A stretch of 64,000 nt of DNA from assembly GCF_001949145.1 (NCBI RefSeq), contig NW_019091441.1, forward strand, positions 694,057 to 758,056. The letters run 5' to 3'. Both the position numbers and the translations under genes were made by a program. This DNA comes from Acanthaster planci. Lineage: Eukaryota; Echinodermata; Asteroidea; Valvatida; Acanthasteridae. Positions 36,091 to 47,885 of this stretch are shown piece by piece. The notes under the pieces are model-generated. The model had not been told where the DNA came from, searched no databases, and saw nothing but the letters and a program-made list of their open reading frames with translations. Each line of letters opens with the position of its first letter. The stretch's first letter is position 1.

Positions 36091-38300
36091 GACATAAAAA
36101 AACCGACCCGCTCTAATGGTCATCCTCCAGATGATCCTGTGAATGAAGAGGAATCAATAGAAAGAAAACACGTCTGATTAAGTACATTTTAAAATGTGTT
36201 ATTTCTTTTCAACAAAAGCCACGATCAAAATTCCTATTTGTTTATTTATTTATCTAGGGATTCTCGTTTATTTACTTTTTCTCTTTCTCACTAGGATTCT
36301 GACGAAGATTTAAAGCCGAGCCATTCAAATGCACCCCTTGCAAATCAACTTCACGAAGAATTCATGGTAAGAATTTAAAAACTGCTGTTGTTGACTAACC
36401 TATGGAGTGATTAGGTCTATAAGTTTATCCATGTCACACGCAATTCATACAGCGAGCTATTTTGTCATCTGTATCGTTTTGTTGTTCCTGTATTTGTTTT
36501 CTTTTAGTATTTAGATGAAGAGTTTAACTGGCGGCCCCCACAACGGACCAAAAAAGGTTGGTTGCGACGATTGTGGCAAATGGTTCCTACGCCAAGATGT
36601 TTAGAGGCGACATACGGAAAGGAACAAACGTCAAAGGCACAGCATTGGTCACCCTGGTCCCTCCTTCTCCTGCGAGCAGCGTGGCAAGCCTTTGCTCTCG
36701 CCTACAACCTACGGAGGCACAAGAATGCGCATTATCCAAGTTTCCCTCCACTTGTCCAACCAGAGGAGAACAACAAACGGCCAACCGTCAAAAATCCGGC
36801 GCGTTTCACCTGCAACATCTGTTGAGAAATAAACGCGGTGAGACAATCTCCTTCGGCACCAGAGAGCTATCCACGAGTAGTCGCGAAATTGGCCACCGGC
36901 ACCACCCGTTCGTCCTAGGCCCACCTGCTTCACTATCTACCCCACCTCTCCCTGTCCCACCACCAGTTTAGCCCCCCCCCTTAATTCAGGTATGAGAGTA
37001 ATGTCAGAAGACATAGAGGAATTTCCCAACGCGGCTCGACACTACCTCACAGCCCTAGCCGACAACGAAGGGGAACCCGGGGAACATCGTGGTCGAGACC
37101 TTCCAAGATTTCCACGTAAGCAAGACACGAATGGTGGTAAAGAATATGAAGAGAACCCCAAACTGGGAGAAATACTCATGGTAAATTGGGGCTCTATTAG
37201 AACTCATCATTTAACAGAAAGACCTGTTCAAGATATTTTTAATTTCAGGTCAGTCGGATCTAGGCGTCTTGGGCAGGGTATCAATAAAGAAGATGTATTA
37301 GAGGTATTTCCACCAACTCCAAGCGAGAGCCAAAATCAACTTCTCCTTTGGGCTAGTTCTGAAGTACAGCATTTCTGATGATCTGCGATATTACCACGCG
37401 AGTTAAAATAACACTGGCCTTTTCTCAGAACCCATCTCGATAGGTTCTGAAGAAGACTTTAATCGCATCATAGATAGCATTAAGGAAGGTGATATTGCTG
37501 AGCGCGGTCGAAGACAAAGACCTAATACCATGGACTGTAGAATCCAGCTGCAAAATGGCCGTGTTCGTAAACAAGACAGATTTCTTCATTGATTCCCCGT
37601 CTTCCCCACTCCCACCTTACTTGACTAATAACCGAGGTTTGATCAATTTGGTGAAAAGCAGACAAACTGGTGCTGTGTACAATGACAAGTTGTGTTTTTT
37701 TTCAGATGTTTGGTATTGCTGAATAACAATAATCAGGTTAGTCTAGAACGTGAGGTTCATCAACTGGTAAATACTTACCTTTGTGAATTTGGGGAAGTAG
37801 GGACTAATGGTGTCACGATGAATGAATTAGATGAGGCCGAACACCTATTCAAAGTTAATATACAAATATATTCACTACTGCAGGTCTCTCAGGAAGAGAT
37901 AGAGACATGTGAAGAGGGAAATGAGGATAAAGACACCGATGGGAGATGGTGTTAGAATATGAGCTGAACTCATTCGACGATCGCCGTGTCGTTATACTCG
38001 AACACTGAACATAAACTTATTTGGGAACCATTTTTCCAAATCCATTTTACGGATTTGAAGATGAACAGAAAGTCCTACTCAACTCTTGCTCAAAATGTCC
38101 CAGGGTGTCACTCCACACGTCGCACATTAACTAAAGGGGGAATGGTTCTTGATGAGTCGTCCATTATTAGATTTGTTAATGGGTCCATTTTCAAGCTGAA
38201 GGCAAAGGATGGCTTGATATAACCATCCCGTATAGCGCGCAGGCAATCCAGGCAACGTAAAGGTTTGAAATGTTTCTCTGATGTATCGTTCATCAAGGCG
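36091..38300 (+). pseudogene. Broken Polinton-type DNA polymerase B N-terminal region (frameshifts and stops)
   Basis: Exon-like segments with splice sites and phase 0 continuity: 36091-36171 (acidic, weak GTCTGA donor), 36295-36366 (acceptor CTCACTAG, donor GTAAGA), and one from 36508 (acceptor TTTTAG). Then come C2H2 zinc-finger remnants: CDDCGKWF at about 36560 with a stop inside, AYNLRRHKNAH at about 36700 in another frame, and FTCNIC at about 36810. Further fragments: NWGSIRTHHL/PVQDIFNF (37170-37250), LRYYHA and SEEDFNRIID (37380-37490), VFVNKTDFFI (about 37560), GAVYNDKLCFF (about 37670), LEREVHQLV and NELDEAEHLFKVNIQIYSL (37740-37880). This order matches the N-terminal half of Polinton polymerases in cnidarians and echinoderms as I recall them. 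Reading-frame changes occur at several points and no polymerase catalytic motifs follow. Non-functional. Confidence 0.6.
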
Positions 38301-41300
38301 AATTCCAAGGACTGAAATGGCAAATAACACCCCCGAGGAAAGACAAATTACACTGACGATGTTCAATTCTGTCTAACCTACTGATGTGAAAAAATCATGA
38401 AAATGCCTCCAACAAAATGTCTCATTCGACTCTTGTTCACAGTCAAAGTTCAAGGTCTTTACAATAAATCAGTTGGGGAATTTTGTCCACAAACAGAAAC
38501 ACAGACATGAAAGTGACCAAAGGGATCGATGAAAGTACTGAATTATGTGGGCATTTATTATTTCACACTTTCCTTTCATCATTTTCAATTCTTCAATTTT
38601 CTAATATTACAAGGAGTTCCGTTTGAGCATTTTTTATCAACATTAAAAGGCAGATCAAAAACAAAATTTTCAAGGGCCACTTTTTGAGAAGGAGCCATAA
38701 CGAAAATCGACCTCGTGTAATCCCTAAAGTGTTTTTTGCGGTAAGATTTATTACGTTTTACACACGTTCGGGAAGAATGGAGATGAAACAGTACCAGCGT
38801 CGTCCCTTCCTCTTTGTACGTAAAAAATAAAAAAAATGAAGGATTTCTTTTTAATAGGGGCATGGTACCGTTGGGCCCCCAGATACGGAAGAGTGTGTAT
38901 TTTGTGTTAATAATCACCTTGATGTGTAGGAAATTGGGGGAACCTGACAGCATGCAGTGAACTGGGAAATCTGATAGACGATCAATCATTGCTTCCTCTT
39001 GAGGAAGGGTATCCATATAAACAAAACGATCCACATTTAATAAACAGCATGAACGACGGTACAAGCTAGGGCACAATAGGCTATTCATGGTTCATCCACG
39101 CGAAAAATATGACTTCATTACTTGCGCAGGGTATGCACACAAGGTAGCTACTTCATTGGGTCATTTCAACCCGTGCAAGCCCAAACCGGAGGGCCATATT
39201 ATACAAACTCTTGGAACCGTCGCCGCAAGACCGAGTGACTGAATCAAACTGACCCTTTGTGATGGTTTTTTGTTCGTTGGTCGGCTAATCAATTTTGAGT
39301 CACTGTATGATAAAGTCTTCACACCGTGGCATTCAGACTGGTGCCAATGAGCTCTGCTTAAGCGGCCAATGATATTTCACATACTTTCGTGACACGATCA
39401 CTTTGTGAACATCACCGTGGAGGCATGCCACAAAATGTCTCCACGCCCTACCCCCAACGAAGACATCACAAGCACGAACTGGTTGACCAGGAAATTACAG
39501 AAATTAAATAATGAAATTAAAGTTGGAATTTTTATAAAATGCATACATCCTTTAAAAACAAGAATGAAACAACACAAAAGGACTGAGTATATACAAACCC
39601 TAAATTCGCTTAACAATCAGGAAAGTCCCACATTTCGAAGAAGCTGGCGGAGTCTCATTTCAAAATTGACGTCTTGAAATGCCTGCGGTGCGAAAACATC
39701 CTGAATACATATGTTCATCTACACGATGGTAAGCAGTCCAAAGAATTAAGAATCGTACACCACACAGAACACGTGTACAGAATCTGACCTACATGATTGC
39801 AAGTAACCATTAATGGAAGTCAGGTATAGGCCTATATGTATTGTGATAAGCTGCGAAACCTCTCGGCACACTTTTACATTACGTGCTGCAAGCAATAACA
39901 TGTACATCGTAACTGTGGCTAATGACAAGTGAAAATGTCAAGTATTAATGCGAATTCCTCCCACGATCAACTTTGTTTTTTTTAAATTTCTTTGATCATA
40001 GTGGTCTGGTATGGTCTCTCAAGATTGAAACTAACTAGGTTGATACGAATAGTTGTATCACACACGTTACATGTACTACAAAGGGCCATGCATTATGACG
40101 GTCTCAGGCCCGCGGTAAGCAATACAGCAGGGTGCAGGGGTCTCAGAATTGGTTGTTCCAAGCTGATCGATAAGAATTAATGAGAAAGTTAAGATGCTGC
40201 TAGAATTCTACAGCGTTTCGGCAGAAGATTAATAATGTGTCCGGCAAGAAAACCTAGAATTCCAAAAGCTGTTACTCTGAGAAGTCACAATGTTTAAGCA
40301 CGTAAATTTGGTATCGTTAAATGCGCTACGGCTTCATCTTCATTTTGGTACCAACTGTAAGTTGATTTCTTTCCGCCTGTCTGAACAACGAGTACAAGTG
40401 TATACATTTTATGTAACTAAGGTGACATAAAATATTAATTATTGCATTTCTTTCAAGCTGTGGTTAGGGCTTAGTGATATTTCTTTTTCATTGCCTAATC
40501 TTGTGGTGGGGACAAGACAATACCCCGTACCATTCCTGAGGGCTATCTGGGGGATATGGTATCTCAAGCAACCCCTGCAAACCAGTCTGAAATGGGACTG
40601 GCATTGAAGTCAACACTGAAAGACTATGCCGAAATCCACATATCTGTTTAGAGGGACAGTAACTTATACTAAAAGTAACATCACCGAAGGTGTTGAAACA
40701 ACGCCAAAAATGTTAGCACCGCTGAAAAGTGCTGGCCTGGTCGTCTTATGACATCGGGGTGTTTCATTTAACAGCCCAGTTTACACAGTGCAGATATCCC
40801 TCAACAGAGGGAGACGGTGGAACTGCGAGAGGCATTGAATAATGGGGATGAGACGTTTCAGTGTCATAATGACCTTATTAATATTTTAAAATGTGTGTAT
40901 AAGGTCACATGGAATGTCAGTTTTGTTCTTGTTGAATAAGCTTTTATTAAAGCCTGTTTTCAAAGGAAATGCAAAATCAAAATGTCATTATGCAACGCGA
41001 CGAAAATGTTGTCCTAAAATGCTCCATTTCAAACTCATTTCAAACGCGTCGTTTTAAGCACACAGTGTATGCTGCAATCACATGTAGACAAAGAATATAT
41101 ATATATAGTAAGTAAGAATTATTATTGTAAATTTAATTTTAGTGAGAACATTTAACAAATATAATCTCTTTGTGTCAAAAAGTAAAACTACGTGTGATAA
41201 TCACTTCCCAATTACCAAAATAACGTTCAGAAATGAGTACTTTTCCCACTTCAAAGTGATTTCAGAAACATGCCTGTTGAGAGGTTTTCAGAGGCGCTTT

Positions 41301-42873
41301 TGTTACCAAGATAAGGTTCTGATATCACGAACAAGATGTTACACCCCTTTTCTCTGCTGCCAAGAGCCGAGGCAACAAATTGCCGATCAACAGCTCCAAA
41401 TCGCCCCGGGGCTGAGTTCTCAGACTCGGCGTGATCGACCAGCGTAACCGTGCGATACCTGACACTTTATAGAGGGGCCCCCCACAAACTATCACATTAA
41501 TGTTCCCCGGGAACTGTGTGGCCAAGAGCAATCTCATGCAAGTCAAATCGGGTACACGATCTGCTCTCCAACCAAGTCTGTTTTCCCCATGCCGGTCAAA
41601 ATCGCGTTGTGTACAGCTCTAATCTGGAGTTTAGTCGCCTATGGGGTTCTGGATATAATGTTGACGTGTTGGTGCTGCGTCTGGGGTGTCTTGATATAGT
41701 CATTAGTCCAATTGAGTAGGGTATCATATCATTTTAGGGCATTAAGTTGGCAACCCCATGGAAACACTATAGCGTTTAATTCCTATTAACCTCAATAGCG
41801 TACTCATTTCCAAGAAGAGTAATTCGATTCTAAGTAGTTTGATGGTTATTTCGTTATAGGTGAAAAGTCTGAGAATTAATTTCACCGCGTTGATATAAAA
41901 AGCAGTGGGATCTTCTTAAATCACCGGGTTTGCTAAAAGACATGTAACTTAATTGCCTGCGATAGTGCTATGTGATTCATGAAATGAAACGTCTATAAAA
42001 ACCAAGCAACTATGAGTATGACATCGAATCAAACATAACCAAGGGAAAACAAATGCAGAAAAACTTTTAAAACCCAATGGAATGGCCTGGTAATCTTCTG
42101 AAGGCCAAATGATATCATTTACTAGATAACTGAATCATAAATCACAGTCTGTAAATGTTGAATTAATTTTTTTAGTCTAAGATCATGAGAACAATTTTCG
42201 AAAATCCATTCTATCTTTGGTTTAATGAAAAGCTGCTTCGTTTAAATTACTGAACAAAAGCCACTGCTTGATGATAATTACAGTGATCCTCATTCATTAT
42301 TCAAAATAAATTGCATTTCAAGGTATAATCATGTAGCATTTCATCTGTGTCTATATAACTGTAATTTTTAATTTGAGGAGTCAAAGGGAGATAGAGGACA
42401 GGGGTATTGAAGCAAAACATCCGAACACATTGAATATCAGCCGAAGTGGCTTTTACGTGAGATTTTTTTCCGACAGGCGTCACACTGGCGTCACTGATAC
42501 GTCTAGATGGCGTTCCTAAAGTCACTGATTGGGTATGTCATGCAAGAGAATCGCCAAGGACTGGTGGATGTTCTGCTAAATCGTAACCAATTACATGCAG
42601 TGTTGAGCACAAAAATGTGCAATTGTAGGTGGCTGACGAAGCAGGAGGCACGGAGATTATTGGGTTGCTACATCCGAACTTGACTTTCAGCTCATTTACG
42701 GATGAGAAAATCACGGGTGGTTGCAACAGGGAATGTGCTTGTTAACTTTCCCATTTCATCTCAGCGTTGCATCATATTCTTCAGAATTTAAATGGTCTTC
42801 TACACTTCAGATATATGAACACACGCTCGAACGCGTCTGTAGGGCATGGCCATAGTGTGCTTTTGAGTAAGAT
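38301..42873. other. Eroded interior of the relic element, no gene recognised
   Basis: No ORF here matches a Polinton gene that I know. The longest open frames (38585-39088 minus, 39405-39677 plus, 41142-41447 plus) show no motif or splice-site support. Confidence 0.4.
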
Positions 42874-43115
42874 GGGCCAATTTCATAGAGCTGCTTAAGC
42901 ACAAAATTTGCTTAAGCGCAAAAAAATCTTGCTAAAAAACAACGGTTACCAGCTCAAAATCTATGTGATTGCCATGCTAACCAAAAGACCGGTTAATACC
43001 ATTTCAAAACAACATACAACACATGGAGTTTTGGCTGATAAGCTGCTTTTTCAAGCAAGGGTTTTTTTTACGCTTAAGCAAATACTGTGCTTAGGCAGCT
43101 CTATGAAAATGGCCC
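42874..43115. mobile_element. MITE with ~45-bp TIRs (242 bp)
   Basis: Ends begin GGGCCAATTTCATAGAGC and, on the other strand, GGGCCATTTTCATAGAGC, each followed by TGC[T/C]TAAGCACA and GCTTAAGCG. No coding capacity. It sits inside the relic element and therefore postdates it. Confidence 0.85.
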
Positions 43116-44149
43116 CCGCAGCTGTTGCCCATAGATAGCTGCGATTATGACTAAAGCGTGGTATCTCGGGTCTATATGTTATCTAATGCGCGCAGTTCAA
43201 GTTCTAACAAATGAAGTCTGCAGGTTACGAGTTTGCCATGCATCAAGGCATGACTGGTGACCGGTAACTGAGGTGTAATCATGACCATCAAGATGCAGGA
43301 ACATTATCAGATTCAAAATCGTTGTAATAAGAGGAGGATACCAACATAATCATCTATTCATCTAGTTTATAGTTCAGATGAGGAGATACCAATACATCCA
43401 CTGCACTGTGGAGCTTTCCTAATAAATACACTTTCATTTTTATTGGATGAATTGAAAATTAACGCATTTTTACAGAACTATGTTGCAATTACTCGGCAAC
43501 ATTAATAGCGAGATTCCTTGTGACAAAATCCTTCTTCTTCCTATATGCACCTGACTGTGCTTTCCGATTATCAGTACTGCAGAGAGCAGCTTGTGAAATT
43601 ATACTTTTAAAACATAAAAAACAGAGAGTACAATGATATTTACGGGCTTTGGATGTCATGGACACCGTACCTATTCAAGGGAAACGGTACATGTTTAGAC
43701 TTCCAAACATAATTGGTATAGTCATGCGCAAACAAATGCATTTTGATCATTGAAATTAATACTTGTAGTCATTTCACCCGACAAGAGTATAATGCACATC
43801 GGTACAAAAAACGCTTGGATTGATTCAGTACGATGACCGTACGGCTGTCAGAATGAACAGCAATTAGGACCGAGCTAATTACCATAGCAATGTTGAGGAT
43901 GGATGATTCCACACTGAAATGGACAAAATCTACCCGAAAAACATTATACATAGAATAGGGATGTACCAAACACCATTTTAACAATGGGAAATAACCTATC
44001 GAAGAATAATCAGTTTGCTTTGGTATTGGCCGACTTGTTTCACTGAGCTAACCGAATACAAATTAAAAAGCTAAAATTTGTCTTAAAAACACTAGTATTT
44101 ATTGAGGAATTATGTTGGAGCAGTCATTATACCGTATAGGTATGTAGCA
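43116..44149. other. Inner side of the right TIR, no gene recognised
   Basis: AT-rich sequence without supported exons. The minus frame at 43769-43984 has no recognisable motif. Confidence 0.4.
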
Positions 44150-44786
44150 ACTATTTTTAACACAACGTTTCAAACGTTACAAAACAATGAGAGGAGATTC
44201 TCTGTTTGACTTACACAACCAACCGATCAACCAACCAACAAGCAAACAAACATTAACATAAATTCCTAATGAATAAACATAACCATCCACATATAGTTGA
44301 AATAAAGAAAGACAAGCAGCTTCTCAATTGGGAAAAATGACGCACACACTGAATACAAATCAGTGAAATTAATGAAATTAATGAATAAACCAGGATTACT
44401 TGACATATAGAAAAAAGCAACGCCAGCAACTACGACTGCTATTTTCATAACAAAGTCAAACAAAAAGAAAATACAAGTAATTGTTTAGTTCAAAAATATT
44501 ACACCGAGTCAATGAAAACAACGAATGATTGCATCTATAAGATAACTATTTTCAACATAACGTTATAAAAGTTACAATACCTACCGTACTTTCTGAACAT
44601 CCCCGCCAAGCCAAATGGACCGCGAGAATCGTTTCAAGTTTAAACTTGTCGGGCTTCTTCATTGTTTCCACAAAACTTTTCTATTCTTGTTTGTGATGTC
44701 ACACTGTGACGTCGTCGCTTTCTTCTCCATTTGACTCCCTCCCTCCACCTTTTTTTGACTCACTCCCACTTCCTCCATTTTTCTTG
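44150..44786 (-). repeat. Right terminal inverted repeat of the relic element
   Basis: Reverse complement of 35071-35692 with scattered substitutions and small indels, including the CRE-like palindrome (one half altered to GATGTCA) and the exon at 44585-44662. It carries only one copy of the unit duplicated at the left end. Confidence 0.88.
44585..44662 (-). pseudogene. Second copy of the element's first exon, inside the right TIR
   Basis: Same length (26 codons), same ATG and a GTAGGT donor in the same place as 35173-35250 (MKKPDKFKLETIL...). Eight residues differ between the two copies. No downstream exons on the minus strand could be found, so this copy appears to lead nowhere. Confidence 0.5.
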
Positions 44787-44839
44787 CTCAGAAAGATGCT
44801 TTGTATGACTCCTATACTACCAACGACCCACTTTCACCT

Positions 44840-45045
44840 ACATCTCTAGAGAGAAGACAGTAAGAAGCAGTTGCAGATTTGGAGGTGGGAGGAAAATCCC
44901 CTAAGAAAAAAATTCTGGGTAAAAATCACAGAATCGAGTAGGGACTGAAAAACCAATCCACATGTGGAACGAGCCAGGAATCGAATCCAGGCCGCAAGGG
45001 TCAAGGGCGGGAAGAGAACCACTTCGCCAACCTGACTCCCCGAAT
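44840..45045 (-). mobile_element. tRNA-derived SINE, second copy (same family as at 19529-19810)
   Basis: The minus-strand head has an A-box-like GGTTGGCGAAGTGGTT and B-box GGATTCGATTCC. The body shares the (T)CCCTACTCG... and GATTTTCCTCCCACCTC stretches with the first copy. Its 3' end lies within about 50-70 bp of the outer edge of the right TIR. The 3' boundary is approximate. Confidence 0.78.
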
Positions 45046-45542
45046 ATCTTTTCGGAGTCTGTCAGACTTGAATATTATTGGCAACTGGTCAGTTTTGTAC
45101 TTATGCATGCTCGATTGAAAAACAGTTCAATCTCGTACCATAATTGGGCTTGAATGTGGAATTTGATTTTGAATTATTTTGCTCCAGCAGACTTCATTTG
45201 TTTGTCATGACACTACAACAGTCTTAATGTTGTCGTGAATCGTCTTGTTAGGCTGTTAGACTGCTGTTGAAAAACACATGGAACGACTCAGAATGTTGTA
45301 ATTGTAATGTATACGGTAAGTTCGAAATGTAATTCGAAACTGTATACCAGAACTAAGCCCAACAAGACTTTTTGGTAATGTCTTTCATCGAACGTGTGAT
45401 AATGTTAAATGAAGTTATAACTACATCACTTGTTCGCATTGATTAAAGGAGCATTGGCATGTTTGTGTTACAAAATGGTGGATCATAGTGGCTTATAAAA
45501 TGTGTTAGGGATATATCCCCATCGACCGGATGCATTGTGGTT

Positions 45543-45995
45543 CAAAAAAGTATATCCAAGTTTTAGGTGATTGTTCACCCACATCCAGCAATCCAAAGAA
45601 TTTGTATTTACCTAATGTTGCTGATTAGGGTGTTTAGCAATAATCCCCCCAAAATGGTAGGTCTAACATAATTGGATCTCAAGATATCACCCATTATAGA
45701 TGGCATGTACAAAACTGATTTGTCCACAAGAGCTTCATCGCTCACAAGCATAGTTGAACACAATGATATCATGTAAAGCTCAACTATGCTTTAATATGAG
45801 CGATGAAGATCCTATGGACAAGCCATTTTTGTACACGCCATTGTAACAGGTGATATCGAGATCCAAAAAAGCCAGATCTACCATTTTTTCAGGATTTTTG
45901 CTAAACACCTTACTCATCAACACTATGTAAATACAAATTCTCTGGATTGGAGGATGTGAGTGAACAACACCTTACAACCTTGGGTCTACTTTTTT
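45543..45995. mobile_element. Large foldback element, ~215-bp arms
   Basis: The arm 45543-45757 pairs with 45775-45995 at roughly 80% identity around a ~17-bp spacer (shared strings: AGAATTTGTATTTAC, GGTGTTTAGCAA, CTTCATCGCTCA, CATAGTTGA). No ORF. Confidence 0.85.
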
Positions 45996-46124
45996 TAACC
46001 ACCCTGTATTTTAGAACATCTCAAGGACAAGTGAAAGTGCATCCCACACAGAAATAAATTTGCATTTCTGCATTACAAACTGCATCTTGCTGGCAACAAT
46101 TGCTTTCTGTGTTTTCCCTCGTCT

Positions 46125-46176
46125 GCTCCATTTCCCACTGTTGTAATTTATAAATAACAACAGTGGGAAATGGAGC
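46125..46176. repeat. Perfect 20-bp hairpin
   Basis: Arms GCTCCATTTCCCACTGTTGT and its exact complement are separated by a 12-base AT-only loop. Likely a very small MITE. Confidence 0.9.
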
Positions 46177-46552
46177 ACTATAGTGCTGCGTTTATTATTT
46201 TTCATCAGGCCATCCTGTAATGCTGAATCCTCGAATGAATCATCTTGAATAGGTCATCTCATCCACAACATCCCTACTGTGTCACCACAAAGAGTACAGA
46301 GGGTGAAGTAGCGGCCTAACAGCCCTCTTTCTCGGCTCACTTCCTCGAGTTGACCCAGCCAATCATCAAGTATTAGACGGTGGAATCAAGGGGCGAGTCG
46401 AACAGGCGACTCATGCACGCACGATCGATCAAGTGCTATTTGCTTTTCCTAAAGGTGAAACGGGAAAGGGTTAACTGAATCTGACTTAAGCAGAGATGCA
46501 TTGCGCAAGACTCAAAAGAGACGTTTGAGACGCCGCGTCGGGAGTGCAGACT

Positions 46553-46774
46553 ATGCGGTTAGGGTTCGTGAAGTATTTTCACAGTCGTTCCGTGCCACTG
46601 AAACTGTTGGCTCGTACCAGGTCTTACAGGACGTCGGGAATGGGTGCAACTTCAGACACTGAACTAAGGAGGATATACGTGCTACTCCGATGGCCTTATT
46701 GGATTATGGATTTAGGAAATCTCGCCGTTAAATGGATTTTTAAGTCTTGCATTTTGCTCCAGGGGTTAGAATGA
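46553..46774 (+). CDS. Possible first exon of a mitochondrial protein (weak)
   Basis: From the ATG at 46553 the frame begins MRLGFVKYFHSRSVPLKLL and continues ARTRSYRTSGMG: Arg/Ser-rich with no acidic residues in the first ~35 positions, as in mitochondrial presequences. The upstream 150 bp are CpG-richer than their surroundings. No clear donor was found and the frame stops at 46774. No downstream exon was identified, so this may be chance. Confidence 0.2.
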   Translation: MRLGFVKYFHSRSVPLKLLARTRSYRTSGMGATSDTELRRIYVLLRWPYWIMDLGNLAVKWIFKSCILLQGLE

Positions 46775-47345
46775 AAGTCAGCACGCCGAGTTGGTAAAAG
46801 AGAGAGTTGCCTGTATATTTTAATATGCAGACAGACATGATGCAATGCTAACCAGCTCTGATGTGAAGTTGGCAACCTGAAATATAACATACATGTATAA
46901 ACCTGAAAGGAACTTGTTTATAATGTTTATAATTTATTAAATTATTTGTAATAATCACAAATATTCAGATGATGGTGGTCTATTGCTGGACCACTTTAAA
47001 CCGACTTTAAAGGTTCTTATGGGTTTTGTAACACCCAACACCATTTACCATATTATTGAAAATTCAGTCTCTGTGTTATGAGCGATTACTCATTCACAAA
47101 AATGTATACTATACACCGAAATAACCTATATAGTTACCTAAATGACAAGATGCAACGATGGTTTGAGTAGGCCAACATCTCAAGCCTGTCAATCAAGAAA
47201 TACTACGGTTGCCACCCAAACTATTGTCCAGCTGTTAGACAATCTAGAAAATGTGACAAGTTGCTATACTTTCTACTGCATTTTGTCTTATCAGTACCTT
47301 ATATGGGTTCTCCTGAAATCCAAAGTTTTTTTCCGTTATCTGCCT

Positions 47346-47540
47346 TAAGCAGAAGCACCCCGGCCCTCATCGGTTGAAAAGAGCCAAATTGTCGTAGAGT
47401 CAACATTTTGTTGGTAGCAACGCCACCGTAAGCGTGCATATCACATTCGTTTGTGAACCAGCTAAGTGCAGTTCCCATCAAACGAGTCCCCGTTGCTAGG
47501 AAACCTGCGGCCTCTCTTGCTCCAGCTTGGGGCTCAAAAT
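47346..47540 (+). repeat. Dispersed ~180-200 bp repeat, copy 1
   Basis: Shares with 56728-56920 and (inverted) 61814-61985 the left string AGCAGAAGCACCCC, a central ATTTTGTTGGT, GTTGCTAGGAAA and the right string CCTCTCTTG-TCCAGCTTGG. No coding capacity. Confidence 0.78.
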
Positions 47541-47599
47541 TTCAAACTGTCGGTAGCAGCAAACATGCCGGGCCTATGGTGTTCCATAGTCGCCAAAAT

Positions 47600-47885
47600 T
47601 GCGTCGCTTCGTCCCGACGCGACGCTCCGACGGCTCTGTTGCGTCGTGCTGTCGCATCGTGGCGTCACCTCTTTTCTCATTACTTCTATACTGTGTTTAG
47701 TGCATTACGTTGTGTCGTCGTGTCGTCGCGTCGTCCTGTTTCGTTGTGCCATCGTGTCGTGCCGTCGACTCGTCTCGTCGTGCCGTCGACCTTTTGCGTC
47801 GTGGCCTTCAGCCGTCGCGTCGTGCAGTCCTGTCGTGCTGTCGCCCCTGTGCAGTCGCATCGTGCTCTCGCCGTCGCCTTATTAC
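47600..47885 (+). repeat. Degenerate CGTCGTG/GTCGC satellite
   Basis: Tandem run of short variants of CGTCGTG, CGTCGCG and GTGCCGTCG, strongly CpG-rich. Apparent ORFs (47453-47953, 47466-47894 and antisense frames) are Arg/Ser/Val-rich products of the repeat. Confidence 0.88.

Larger units (their letters stand above)
35071..44786. mobile_element. Polinton-like relic element bounded by ~620-640 bp inverted repeats
   Basis: The arm at 35071-35692 is a ~85-90% match to the reverse complement of 44150-44786. Between them lies a plus-strand broken gene (36091-38300) resembling the N-terminal part of Polinton/Maverick DNA polymerase B. Long TIRs plus such a gene fit a Polinton, but at 9.7 kb it is shorter than the usual 15-20 kb, and no integrase, ATPase, protease or capsid gene is recognisable. 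It is best read as an internally deleted, decayed copy. Exact ends and a 6-bp target duplication could not be resolved. Confidence 0.58.

Noticed and set aside
38585-39088. 167-codon minus ORF as a capsid or other Polinton gene
   Set aside because: No family motif visible; composition fits a chance frame in AT-rich DNA.
44950-45045. A second tRNA gene on the minus strand
   Set aside because: Same SINE family; the body continues past the tRNA-like part.
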